DNA of 44,184 nt, taken from the NCBI RefSeq assembly GCF_025753815.1, contig NZ_JAOWRF010000369.1, positions 1 through 44,184 of the forward strand, given 5' to 3'. How positions within the stretch are numbered: the first letter of the stretch is position 1; each line of letters opens with the position of its first letter. The notes under the pieces are model-generated. The model was not told the origin of the DNA. It ran no database searches and worked only from the letters and a program-made list of their open reading frames with translations. Below are positions 33,859 through 43,075 of this stretch, in pieces. A program made the position numbers and the translations under genes. The DNA is from Plectonema radiosum NIES-515. GTDB taxonomy: Bacteria; Cyanobacteriota; Cyanobacteriia; Cyanobacteriales; Nostocaceae.

Positions 33859-34806
33859 AGTGTTTAGGATTCCTTTACTTGGTGGTCGTCATGGTTGGCA
33901 GCTAAATTTCCGGCAAAAATTCTTTTTAGATATTTTTTTGAATCCAAAGTGCTTGAATTAAGAATTTGTCTTCATTCATAACATTTGTATTCCATTCCAC
34001 TCTCCTTTGGTTTGTTTCTAGCTAGACTTTCGGTGTCTAGATTTTCGCCACTACTGCCCCATCTGCGCTTTATAGTAAGCCATAACTATTATTCAGTTTT
34101 TAAGATCCTATACAATAAAGTTTCTGTAAGAAGTTGCCTGACCTTTTTAAAGGTTTTTACATCAACTTTATCTTACCGTCAAGAATAGTTCGACTTGTTA
34201 CTAGAAAACTAGTGGTTACACTTACGGAAAAAGCTGGTGTTTTTTCGATTTGATTAGAGCCTGAGGCGGTTATAGCATAATTCAGTAAAATTACTTGATG
34301 TGCGCTTTTTTCATGAGAAATTAAATGAGGCATTTATGAGAAAAATTATTAGAGATAAAATTTTTTTCGGGATGACATAGACACCAATCAAATTATTCTG
34401 TCTTAAGTACCTCACTGTGGCATCAGAAAGCGGCTGACGAGCATCAAAAGCGGCATAAATCCTTTTAACTTTGATTAGCAGACCGCTACGGCAAATTTGG
34501 GGTTCCCCAGACATGAATGAGGAATAAAATTTATTTTCCTCTTTACTCACGTACATCTGTTCTTGATTTTATGAGTCTGTTTTTTATTCAGCTTTCAGCC
34601 TTGACTTTTGTTTGCTATTATGCATAACGTGGCATCAAAAAATGCTAGAACAAGAATGATTTTTGCGCTTTGCGACGTTTATAGGCATGATTACCACCCC
34701 TAAGAAAATAAGGGTCCTAATCAGATGATAATCTGAGAAGCATTCAACAGAAGGAAGAGCGTCTACAATAATTTCAGTGTAATCAACCAAAATCTTACAC
34801 CGTTTT
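33859..34806. other. Long AT-rich intergenic region upstream of two divergent genes
   Basis: About 950 bases. An open frame at 34311-34556 (minus, 81 residues) is the only candidate gene; it has no recognised motif, so I do not call it. There are no clear repeats except short TCTAGA-type stems near 34017-34041. It probably contains the promoters of the 93-residue protein gene and of ndhM. Confidence 0.5.
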
Positions 34807-35160
34807 ATGGATAACCCGATGCTGCTCAAGTCAACAACCCGGCATATACGCATTTTTGCCGGAGAAATTGACTCTCATGGCGAACTGGTTCCTAGTAATC
34901 AGGTCTTAACGTTAGATGTAGACCCAGACAACGAATTTAACTGGAACGAAGATGCGCTGCAAAAAATTTATCACAAGTTTGATGAACTGGTCGAAGGATC
35001 TAGTACAGCAGACCTGACAGACTACAACTTGCGACGCATAGGGTCAGATTTGGAGCATTATATGCGATCGCTTCTACAAAAAGGCGAAATCAGCTACAAT
35101 CTCACTGCCCGCGTCACTAACTACAGCATGGGTCTTCCCCAAGTCGCAACACCACAATAA
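34807..35160 (+). CDS. ndhM: NAD(P)H-quinone oxidoreductase subunit M
   Basis: NdhM is a cyanobacterial/plastid-specific subunit of the thylakoid NDH-1 complex, used in respiration and cyclic electron flow around photosystem I. The 117-residue protein is nearly all family signature: LLKSTTRHIRIFAGEID, HGELVPSNQVLTLDVDPDNE, FNWNEDALQKIYHKFDELVE, TDYNLRRIGSDLEHYMRSLL and KGEISYNLTARVTNYSMGLP. Soluble and peripheral, with no membrane segment. ATG start at 34807; an internal in-frame ATG at 34819 (MLLKST) is a possible alternative start. As usual, it is apart from other ndh genes. Confidence 0.95.
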   Translation: MDNPMLLKSTTRHIRIFAGEIDSHGELVPSNQVLTLDVDPDNEFNWNEDALQKIYHKFDELVEGSSTADLTDYNLRRIGSDLEHYMRSLLQKGEISYNLTARVTNYSMGLPQVATPQ

Positions 35161-35303
35161 GGAGGGGACGCTTGGACTAAGGAGCAGGGACTAAGGAGTA
35201 GGGAGCTTTCTGAAAATGAAGAATTAATTGTTTTCCCTTTTGCCTTTCCCCTCTTCTAGTTCCAACTGAAGCGTGCCCAATGCCCATTGCCCGGTTTTAT
35301 GTA

Positions 35304-36665
35304 ATGACTAAATTTTTGACAAGCAGGCTCATCTTTATGCCTGCTCTTATTTTGTCACTGTTACTCAACTTTCCCGCACTAGCTGCCGAACTTGTAGGAC
35401 GTGCAGTTTTACCAGCCGATACTTTTGCTCCTGGTTCAACCACAGGTCAATTCAAAAAGACGAATCGCACCACTCCTTTTATCAATGCACAACCCGTGCA
35501 GGGATTTTCCGCTGTCATCCCAGGATCATTTGCCGGCACTTATTTAGTAATTTCCGATAACGGTTTCGGTTCAAAAGCGAATTCACCTGACAACGTACTG
35601 CGTATTTACGCATTAGAACCGGACTTTACCACGGGTCAAGTTTTCCCAGTTAATTTCCAAACTGGTGAAAGACTTAAAAGCTTTAACCGCGAAAGTTTTC
35701 TACAATTAAATGACAAAAGGCAGAAAGCTAACTTCCCCATAATCGCTTCACAGAAAGTTTATCCAGGTAGTAACATTCCCGTCAGTCGCGAAATAGCCAA
35801 AAATCGTTTGCTGACAGGAGCCGATTTTGATACAGAATCCTTCCGTCAAGTCAGTGATGGCACTTTCTGGGTGGGAGATGAGTTTGGTCCGTTTTTACTA
35901 CACCTAGGACAAAATGGTGAATTGCTGGATTCTCCGATTCCCTTGCCGAACTTAAGAGCGATCGGTAAGTTAAATTTTGTCAAATCTCCAGATAATCCAG
36001 AATTCGCCAATTTGCCTGATGATACTGCCCGAATTGCTGCTGCCAATATTGGCGGTTCTAAGGGGTTTGAAGGCTTGGCACTTAACAGCAGCGGCACAAA
36101 GCTTTACGCGATGCTAGAAGGGGCATTAAAGGATGATATTGTGCGACCCAGCACTTCCCCAGAGCGATCGCGCTTGTTAATTAATGAATTTGATTTGGCA
36201 ACTAAACAATACACAGGTAAAGTTTTTTCCTATAAGTTAGAAAACCCTAGTTACGCAATTGGTGATTTAACTGCGATTAACGACAACGAATTTATTGTCA
36301 TCGAGCGCGACAATAACCAAGGCGACCCTAATAATCCAGCTTTTAAAACACCTGCTCAATTCAAACGCCTTTATAAAATTAATATCACAAATCTAGATAA
36401 ACAGGGTTTTCTTAAAAAAGAAGTATTAGTAGATTTGCTGAAAATATCCGATCCAAAAGGTATTGCTATAAACCTTAGCAAAAACAGTATATTTACATTT
36501 CCTTTTGTAACAATCGAAAACGTTTTGCCTATAGATGCGAGAACATTGCTGGTGATCAACGATAACAATTATGCTGATACCATTGGTCGTTATCCAGGGC
36601 AAGCCGATAATACTGAATTTATCAAAATTAGGCTAGATAAACCCTTAAATTTAGTTAAAAGCTAA
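35304..36665 (+). CDS. Secreted phytase-like esterase (PF13449-type)
   Basis: This is a protein of ~453 residues with a signal peptide (MTKFLTSRLIFMPALILSLL then LNFPALAA, cleavage after ALA) and an esterase-like domain of the phytase-like family, a beta-propeller: VQGFSAVIPGSFAGTYLVIS, DNGFGSKANSPDNVLRIYAL, LTGADFDTESFRQVSDGTFW, VGDEFGPFLLHLG, GSKGFEGLALNSSGTKLYAM and FIVIERDNNQGDP. The many acidic loop residues fit metal binding. It probably works in the periplasm or outside the cell on phosphate or ester substrates; the exact activity is unproven. The frame opens at an ATG at 35280, but those first codons lie in repeat-like text (CCCAATGCCCATTGCCC), so the ATG at 35304 is preferred. Confidence 0.85.
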   Translation: MTKFLTSRLIFMPALILSLLLNFPALAAELVGRAVLPADTFAPGSTTGQFKKTNRTTPFINAQPVQGFSAVIPGSFAGTYLVISDNGFGSKANSPDNVLRIYALEPDFTTGQVFPVNFQTGERLKSFNRESFLQLNDKRQKANFPIIASQKVYPGSNIPVSREIAKNRLLTGADFDTESFRQVSDGTFWVGDEFGPFLLHLGQNGELLDSPIPLPNLRAIGKLNFVKSPDNPEFANLPDDTARIAAANIGGSKGFEGLALNSSGTKLYAMLEGALKDDIVRPSTSPERSRLLINEFDLATKQYTGKVFSYKLENPSYAIGDLTAINDNEFIVIERDNNQGDPNNPAFKTPAQFKRLYKINITNLDKQGFLKKEVLVDLLKISDPKGIAINLSKNSIFTFPFVTIENVLPIDARTLLVINDNNYADTIGRYPGQADNTEFIKIRLDKPLNLVKS

Positions 36666-37720
36666 TTAAAGACGCTTGGACAGGTCTTTTCAAGCGTCCA
36701 AGCGTCCCCAATCCCCAGTTCCCAGTTTAATCAACAAATTTGTGGAAAGAATACAACTATTTCTTTCAAATAAATTATCTCTAGTTTTATTGTGATAAAA
36801 GTTACTTAACAATACTGATAAACTATCTTGACAAGATTTACACATAATTTTCACAGATAATATTCATGTTGGACAATCTATTTTCTTATTTTCTAGCCTT
36901 GAGCACAATATTTTTATCTTCAACAGAATGTTATTAATTTTGATTACAGTTTGATGGAATTCAATGTGCCAATCTGCTAGGCGCAAGTAGTGTAAATGGT
37001 AATAAACCCAATTTTTGAGCGTCGCATCCGGACTTATTGCCATGAACATGAAGCCAGTAGCAATTAGTGCCTAACAACTCGTTATCTTTAGGCTTAATTA
37101 AGGTTAATTTATGTCAACCTACTTATAAACTATAAAAATACCAGCATTATCAAGGAGGGGTAAAGGGGAAAGGAAAAAAGGGAAAATAAAAGAGAGATTA
37201 GGGTTTAAGACCCCCGCTTTTTGCCCTTTTAACCATCGCTCTTGTCGCAATCCCCATGAACAAGAGGGGGAAGGGTAAAGGAAAAAAGGGAAAATGTTGA
37301 AATATTTTCACTTTTCATTCGACTGATTTTAAATGACTCCACCCCATGAACCCATGAACCCATGAACCCCTTTAACATGAGTCCCCTCTTGTTGATGTGC
37401 ATCTTGCTGATGAGATAATTCATTAAAAGCAAACTGCATGTTCTGGTGGGGTTATGATTTGGTAACAGGTCTGGAGTAATCGATGCTTTAGTGACAAAGA
37501 GTAACAGAGCAGAGAAGCTATGATCGGGCTGTAGGGTTTACTTAGGAGTATGTTAGTTGGGAAAATTGATAAAGTTGATAAATAAGTATTAGCACCTGCT
37601 GACTGCCGCGTGGGCATTCCGATGATTCATTCATTGGATAAATCAAGTTAAAACATGAGCGGACTGCCGCTGTCACTGCTGTTGTGTGGAAATTGCTAAT
37701 CGCTGATCGGTGCGAAAATT
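36666..37720. other. Long intergenic region with low-copy repeats
   Basis: 1055 bases without a gene I can support. It holds a GACGCTTGGAC/CAAGCGTCC stem (36670-36706), a direct repeat AAAGGAAAAAAGGGAAAA (near 37165 and again near 37278), the CCCATGAA tandem (37344-37370) and AT-rich filler. The short frame at 36864-37049 (minus) has no recognised motif. The PP2C promoter must lie in its last ~150 bases. Confidence 0.55.
37344..37370. repeat. Tandem octamer CCCATGAA
   Basis: Three direct copies; the reverse complement of the array at 31888-31914. Confidence 0.75.
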
Positions 37721-40054
37721 ATGGAAAATGACGCGGCAAGGCTGTATTGCCCAAATGAACTTTGTCAGACGCCCAACCCCTTAACTCACAAGTTTTGTCA
37801 GCAATGCCGCACACCCTTACCGAAGCGTTACCTGTGGGTGGTGAGAGATGGGGAAAGTGTGGGTAATGCCGGAGAAATATTAGCCGATCGCTATTTACTC
37901 ATCAGTCAATCAGTTCTTTTAGATACTAAACCCGGTTTAGCACATGAAGCTCCAGGGTCAGAAAATTTACAGTTAATCAGACCTTATCTGCGGCTAATTC
38001 CCTACCGCTTACACGTTCCGCAGGTATATAAAGTGCTACAGCTACCTGACATGTCGGAAGCGCGAGAAATATTACTTTTAGAAAAACCGCCACTCTTCAC
38101 CAATAGCAGCACCAACCAAGTACAACTATACAACGATTTAATTACTGCTTGGAGTCATGCCACATCAATGCGGCAACTCAATTGGCTGTGGCAAATCGCT
38201 CAACTTTGGCAACCTCTAGCGAGTGAGGGTGTCGTCTCTAGCTTACTCGATCCTAATTTATTACGGGTAGAAGGATCGTTAGTGCGTTTGTTGGAATTGC
38301 GTGTAGATTTAACAACACCAGAGCTACCTGAATTGGGTGAATTTTGGCAGCAATTATGCCTTGAGGCAAAAAGTGCGATCGCTCCTTTGGTAAATGAAAT
38401 TTGTCGTTCTTTGATTCAAGGAAAAATAAACTCCTCTGAATATTTAATAGAAGTTTTAGATCAAGGACTGGCAGACGTAGGCAAAACACAAACACCTACG
38501 ATTAAGATTATCACCAAAACCGAAACAGGTCCCAGCCGCCAACGCAACGAAGATGCATGTTATCCTCCGGCAGGAACTCTTTTAAGCAAACCCCCTAACT
38601 CCACAGCTTTAGCTATTGTTTGTGATGGTATTGGCGGACACGAAGGTGGTAATGTCGCATCACATTTAGCAATTGAAACGATTCAGCAGCAAGTACAGCA
38701 CCTCACCAAACTTCCGAACGACCACATGGTAGCGGCAAATCTGCTGACAGACTTAGAAAACGCAGCAGCCCTTGCCAACGATCAAATTAGTCAGCGCAAT
38801 GACAGCGAAAATCGCCAAGGGCGTCAGCGCATGGGTACAACTCTGGTGATGGGGTTGCCTATTGCCCATGAAATGTATATTACCCACGTTGGTGACAGCC
38901 GCGCCTACTGGATTACACGCCACGGCTGTTATCAAGTTACCGTTGATGATGATGTCGCCTCCCGTGAAGTGCGGCTAGGCTATGCTATTTACCGTGAGGC
39001 TGTGCAACAAAGTTCCTCTGGTTCTTTGGTGCAAGCTTTAGGAATGAGTCCCAGTGTTTCATTGCATCCCACAGCACAGCGGTTTATCCTGGACGAAGAT
39101 TCGATTTTCCTGCTGTGTTCTGATGGTTTAAGCGACTTTGACCGAGTTGATGAATACTGGGAAACAGAAATCTTGCCGATTCTCGCTGGTGAAACAGATG
39201 TTGTCAATGTCGCTAATCGATTGATAGAAATTGCTAACACGAAAAATGGACACGATAACGTAACCATAGCTTTAGTACATTGTCAAGTCAAATACTCGGA
39301 ACCAAAGTCAAACTTGACAGTAGTCATTCCTGAACCTTCCCCAATTAAAGCTTCTGATTACGCAGCCACAATACTTCAAAACACTCCCTTAAACAGTCCC
39401 AATCAAAAAACGCAAATTCCCGATCATAAGCCAGTGACACCCTTAAAAGTGCCGTTACAGTTGGGAATTCTCTTATTATTGGCTACGGGAGCCGGCTTTT
39501 TGGGCTACTTGGCGAAGCAATGGGCAGGGGGTACAAATATTGGCATTCCTCCAACTCAGGTGGAAGGCACAAATCCGAGTGTTGTCACTGTACCTGAGAA
39601 ACAACTATCGCTTTTTAATTTAGATATTGGTTCTGAGATTACCAGCGATAGAGAAATAACTCTAAGTAAAAATAAATCTGCCCCAAATTTAGGAATCACA
39701 GCACCAGCAGGTAGTGTTTTGCAAGTTAGGGAGAAACCAATTCCTGAACAGCAAGACCCGATAGTGCATCTGCGAGTCTGTTCAGTAGGTAACACGACTC
39801 AACTGAATAATAACACTGCACAAACAGTAAAAAAATTCTCTAACACCAAATCCTCCACCACCGCTTCTAAACCTTTGGTAAAAAGGGGGGAAGACGGATG
39901 GATTCAATTATCGCAACTTGAGCGCTCAAATCCCTTGATTTCCCCACCGGGACAATCCGGTAAATGTCAAGCTGATAATGAAACTGTTAAGCAACCTGTG
40001 GTTCCGTCGAAACCTGCACCCTCACCTGACGATGATGTTCTACCTCAAAGGTGA
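37721..40054 (+). CDS. PP2C-type Ser/Thr protein phosphatase with zinc ribbon and membrane anchor
   Basis: This 777-residue protein starts with a zinc-ribbon-like module (CPNELCQTPNPLTHKFCQQC), a ~190-residue region of unknown fold, then a PP2C domain (~265-530) with all metal-binding acidic residues: E277/D278 (RQRNEDA), D302 (VCDGIGGHEGG), GTTLVMG, HVGDSRAYW, D468 (LCSDGLSD) and D512 (GHDNVT). A membrane helix (~581-600, LGILLLLATGAGFLGYLAKQ) and a polar C-terminal domain of ~175 residues end it; the side of the membrane occupied by the tail is not known. It removes phosphate from Ser/Thr. It is first of three co-directional genes, followed 136 bases later by a CHAT/FHA protein whose FHA part could read phospho-threonine, a suggestive pairing. 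ATG start at 37721. Confidence 0.9.
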   Translation: MENDAARLYCPNELCQTPNPLTHKFCQQCRTPLPKRYLWVVRDGESVGNAGEILADRYLLISQSVLLDTKPGLAHEAPGSENLQLIRPYLRLIPYRLHVPQVYKVLQLPDMSEAREILLLEKPPLFTNSSTNQVQLYNDLITAWSHATSMRQLNWLWQIAQLWQPLASEGVVSSLLDPNLLRVEGSLVRLLELRVDLTTPELPELGEFWQQLCLEAKSAIAPLVNEICRSLIQGKINSSEYLIEVLDQGLADVGKTQTPTIKIITKTETGPSRQRNEDACYPPAGTLLSKPPNSTALAIVCDGIGGHEGGNVASHLAIETIQQQVQHLTKLPNDHMVAANLLTDLENAAALANDQISQRNDSENRQGRQRMGTTLVMGLPIAHEMYITHVGDSRAYWITRHGCYQVTVDDDVASREVRLGYAIYREAVQQSSSGSLVQALGMSPSVSLHPTAQRFILDEDSIFLLCSDGLSDFDRVDEYWETEILPILAGETDVVNVANRLIEIANTKNGHDNVTIALVHCQVKYSEPKSNLTVVIPEPSPIKASDYAATILQNTPLNSPNQKTQIPDHKPVTPLKVPLQLGILLLLATGAGFLGYLAKQWAGGTNIGIPPTQVEGTNPSVVTVPEKQLSLFNLDIGSEITSDREITLSKNKSAPNLGITAPAGSVLQVREKPIPEQQDPIVHLRVCSVGNTTQLNNNTAQTVKKFSNTKSSTTASKPLVKRGEDGWIQLSQLERSNPLISPPGQSGKCQADNETVKQPVVPSKPAPSPDDDVLPQR

Positions 40055-40190
40055 CATCAACTAACTAAAAGAATCGATAAGCTAAAAAAAACCTAAAATA
40101 ATAAAGGTAAGAATCAGCAAGGCAGAAATTTTTGCCTTGTAATATGATTGTTGGAAATTATTTGATTAAACCTTTTAGTTTAATGAATTC

Positions 40191-41768
40191 ATGCCATCCC
40201 TGAACCTGGCGATCGCGCGTCTCAATATCGGCATCGACAACTTCGCCATTTGGGTGGTTAACGCGCCCTATCCTAGTGGTTATGCTCACCATGACTGTGT
40301 ATGGTCTCCACACCTAACTCAAGCATGGATTGACTGGCAGGAAATGTTTGCTGGTCACGATCGCTTGGATCTTCCTCCCGGTTCAACCCCAAAACCTACC
40401 AATCCACTGACTATGGACTTGGTTTCACCCCCGAATGGTCAGACCCCTGGTCCTTACACTAGTCGTCTGATGCAATACTTGGGAATAAGCTTGTGGCGTT
40501 GGGTATTTGACAAAGATATTCTCGGTAGTCTAGAACGCAGTCAAGGCATGGCTATGGGTGAGCAGATACCTTTGCGCTTGCGATTAGAAATTCGCGACCC
40601 AGACCTCATTGCCCTACCTTGGGAAATTATGCAGCGGGAAGCTGGTCAACCAGCAATTTCACTTAGCAAACAAGTATTATTTAGTCGAACCACCACAGAA
40701 GTAGATCCTCTGCCGTATTTGCAAACAAATCCAGCTTTAAATATTCTGCTGGTTTTAGGATATGACGATAAACTCCAGCTGGAAAAAGAAGCGGCTATTC
40801 TCAAAAAAACTCTGTGCGATAGTCCTGTAGTCGGTAATCATTCTCAAGGATATGCGCCATGTACGGTGACAACACTTTTGCAACCAACTCGACAAGAGTT
40901 GATTCAAGAGTTAGAAAGCAGAGAATATAATGTTTTATTTTATGCTGGTCATGGTCGTCCAGCACCAGATGGCGGATTACTGTTTTTGCAACCGGGTATG
41001 ACGCTCAATGGTATAGAATTAGCGCAAGTATTGACTCGGAATAACGTCAATTTGGCGGTTTTTAATGCCTGTTGGGGAGCACAACCATCTGCTATGAATC
41101 GTCAAGCTATACCCTCTAGTAGTTTGGCAGAAGTACTGATTCGTCATGGTGTGCCGGCAGTTTTGGCAATGCGGGATCAAATTCGCGATGATGAAAGTCT
41201 AAGTTTTATTCAAGCTTTTGCCCAAGCTTTGCGAAAGCGTTTACCAATTGATGAAGCTGTAGCAGAAGCAAGGCAACATTTATTAACAATTTATAAGTTC
41301 AATCAACCCGCTTGGACTTTACCAGTTCTCTATTTACATCCCGATTTTAATGGCAAACTGATTAAGAGCTTTGGTGAAGAAATTACCGAGTTGCCGGAAA
41401 CTGCTATCCCCAGTATAACTTCGTCAGTTCCCACTGCTTGTTTGCGATCGCAAACAGGAGGTGTAACCTGGTTTTTACGAAGTGGTGTTACCCGTATTGG
41501 TCGCACAAAAGACAATCATATTGTAATTCCAGGAGAATCTGTTACTAGAGAAGGTCACGCCGAAATCTTATGCCGGAATAATCTCAGCGGCACCACTCCC
41601 ATCCGAACTTATTCCCTCCGAGATTTGTCCACTTACGGAACTTGGTTTTTGGCTTTCAACGGTTGGCAACAAATCCTCCGCGAGGAAGTACCCTTAAAAT
41701 CGGGAATGCAGTTAAGGTTTGGTAGTCCGAAAGCTGAAATATGGCAGTTTCTTATTGAAGATTCTTAA
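40191..41768 (+). CDS. CHAT-domain (caspase-like) protein with C-terminal FHA domain
   Basis: This 525-residue protein has an N-terminal ~180-residue region without a known motif, a CHAT caspase-family protease domain (~183-388) with the catalytic pair H254 (FYAGHGRP) and C294 (VFNACWGAQPS), and a C-terminal FHA-like domain (~425-522): GVTRIGRTKDNHIVIPGESV, REGHAEI and LRDLSTYGTWFLAFNGW. FHA domains bind phospho-threonine. Here the S-x-R-x-H block has one extra residue and the usual N-G is shifted, so binding may be altered. CHAT proteases cut target proteins in immunity or stress responses. The neighbours are a PP2C phosphatase and an acidic unknown protein; the latter is a candidate partner or substrate. 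ATG start at 40191. Domain calls are confident; the role is inferred. Confidence 0.87.
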   Translation: MPSLNLAIARLNIGIDNFAIWVVNAPYPSGYAHHDCVWSPHLTQAWIDWQEMFAGHDRLDLPPGSTPKPTNPLTMDLVSPPNGQTPGPYTSRLMQYLGISLWRWVFDKDILGSLERSQGMAMGEQIPLRLRLEIRDPDLIALPWEIMQREAGQPAISLSKQVLFSRTTTEVDPLPYLQTNPALNILLVLGYDDKLQLEKEAAILKKTLCDSPVVGNHSQGYAPCTVTTLLQPTRQELIQELESREYNVLFYAGHGRPAPDGGLLFLQPGMTLNGIELAQVLTRNNVNLAVFNACWGAQPSAMNRQAIPSSSLAEVLIRHGVPAVLAMRDQIRDDESLSFIQAFAQALRKRLPIDEAVAEARQHLLTIYKFNQPAWTLPVLYLHPDFNGKLIKSFGEEITELPETAIPSITSSVPTACLRSQTGGVTWFLRSGVTRIGRTKDNHIVIPGESVTREGHAEILCRNNLSGTTPIRTYSLRDLSTYGTWFLAFNGWQQILREEVPLKSGMQLRFGSPKAEIWQFLIEDS

Positions 41769-41974
41769 AACTGGGGACTCTTGACTCTTTACTGGAACAA
41801 GAATTATTACCTTTTTCCCAATTCCCAATAACAAAAAAATAGAATTTTTGCAACTATAACCTATCTGAAAAAAACCAGATATCACTCTCAAATAAATCAA
41901 ATTTATTTTACGGAAATCAGATTCTTCCAGCTGTAGCTGTCAATATTGCTAAATAATCAATCGGGAGACGACAA

Positions 41975-42622
41975 ATGGCTAAAAATATAAACCATAAAGA
42001 AACTTTCCATCCCTTACCCTGTCAATTCGATTTAGAATTGTTGTCAGCTCTGTTGGAACCTGAAGATGCTACTTATCCCTGGAATCCCGCTGACGAAGAG
42101 TCGGAAATCTATTTTCGAGAACTAGAAGAGCAGTTCGCTCAAGATTTAACAGATGAAGAACTAACAACTCATTCGCAAGCTTTTTATGGAAAACTTGACG
42201 CACTTTGGTTAGAAATTTCTGAATGCCCGCACGACAAGTGTAATACAAATAATGTTACTTTAGCTAATCTTCAAAAAACTTTACATTCGGCTTTTGCTGC
42301 CAGTGTACCCCAAAGTTGGCTAAATGCGATCGCCCAAAAAGCTTCAGAAATTTTAAACACCAGCCGAGCAATAGGCGATCAATTATTAGTTGAGTGTGTT
42401 CAGACTGTACTACCAAGCTGGGAAACAGAAGACCTTTTAGTTCTAGCACGTCCTTACGGTTATGCCATGCGAGGCTTGGAACCGCAAAACGCAGAATCTA
42501 CAATGACTGACATCAACAATCGAGACTGGACAGCTTTATCTCAAATTGAACAAGCAAAAGTTAGTTTAGCGATCGCTCACTATGCCTTCACCCAATTAGA
42601 TAATTTTCAATCAGAAACCTAA
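41975..42622 (+). CDS. Acidic protein of unknown function, partner candidate of CHAT/FHA
   Basis: This 215-residue soluble protein is rich in Glu and Asp in its first half (LLEPEDATYPWNPADEESEI, YFRELEEQFAQDLTDEELTT) and then mostly helical (SQAFYGKLDALWLEI, LANLQKTLHSAFAASVPQSW, ATGAG-type linkers absent). There is no catalytic motif, signal peptide or membrane segment. It starts 206 bases after the CHAT/FHA stop in the same direction with a GGGAG ribosome-binding site at good spacing. I do not recognise the family. Conserved proteins next to CHAT proteases are often their substrates or regulators, which is the main hint. Confidence 0.7.
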   Translation: MAKNINHKETFHPLPCQFDLELLSALLEPEDATYPWNPADEESEIYFRELEEQFAQDLTDEELTTHSQAFYGKLDALWLEISECPHDKCNTNNVTLANLQKTLHSAFAASVPQSWLNAIAQKASEILNTSRAIGDQLLVECVQTVLPSWETEDLLVLARPYGYAMRGLEPQNAESTMTDINNRDWTALSQIEQAKVSLAIAHYAFTQLDNFQSET

Positions 42623-42805
42623 ATTGAGAATTCTATACATCTGGGTTGATTTCTTTGATGTGGCAAAGCAGCAGAGCAAGTGCAAATAGCATTTGGTTAG
42701 TCTTGGCACTTTATGGAAAAGAGACTTGCCACAAAAAACCTTTTAACTGGTTAATAAACAGATGCTGGTTTTATTTCACAAATGCACTTATTTAACTTTT
42801 CCTTC

Positions 42806-43001
42806 TTACCTATAGCGATAACGTTGTCTGGGACGTTGCTTGTGTCTTGCAATTGCCTGACGCTTTTCTTTGTCTAATGGTGTCTCAAAGTGACACTTAT
42901 TTCGCATATCTGGAAAAATTCCGGCTTGAGAAACTTCCCACTTAAATCGGGAGCAAAGCTGATTCAATTCCTTCGTTTTCTCCTAAGACTACTTGGGTCA
43001 T
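42806..43001 (-). pseudogene. rpsU: 30S ribosomal protein bS21 gene with one-base frameshift
   Basis: On the minus strand an ATG at 42999-43001 opens [16 protein letters not shown], the standard start of bS21. After codon 16 the frame meets a stop; moving one base (extra C in the CTCCCG at 42948-42953) gives [40 protein letters not shown] and RQRYRYR-stop at 42806. Deleting that one C restores a continuous bS21 of normal length (~65 residues) with the usual basic tail. bS21 is needed for translation initiation; cyanobacteria often have more than one copy. It may be a decayed paralogue, a sequencing error in a C run or a recoded gene. It was too broken to appear as an open frame. Confidence 0.8.
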
Positions 43002-43075
43002 CTTATATGTAAATCAATCGTTACAAGTTATAGAACAAATAAAATATTCAAATTGAGTTTTGAGAGCTGGATAAA

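Noticed and set aside
34311-34556. 81-residue open frame on the minus strand
   Set aside because: Some stretches look protein-like, but there is no recognised motif, and it lies in an AT-rich gap; not supported enough to call a gene.
36864-37049. 61-residue open frame on the minus strand
   Set aside because: No ribosome-binding site or family pattern; probably chance.
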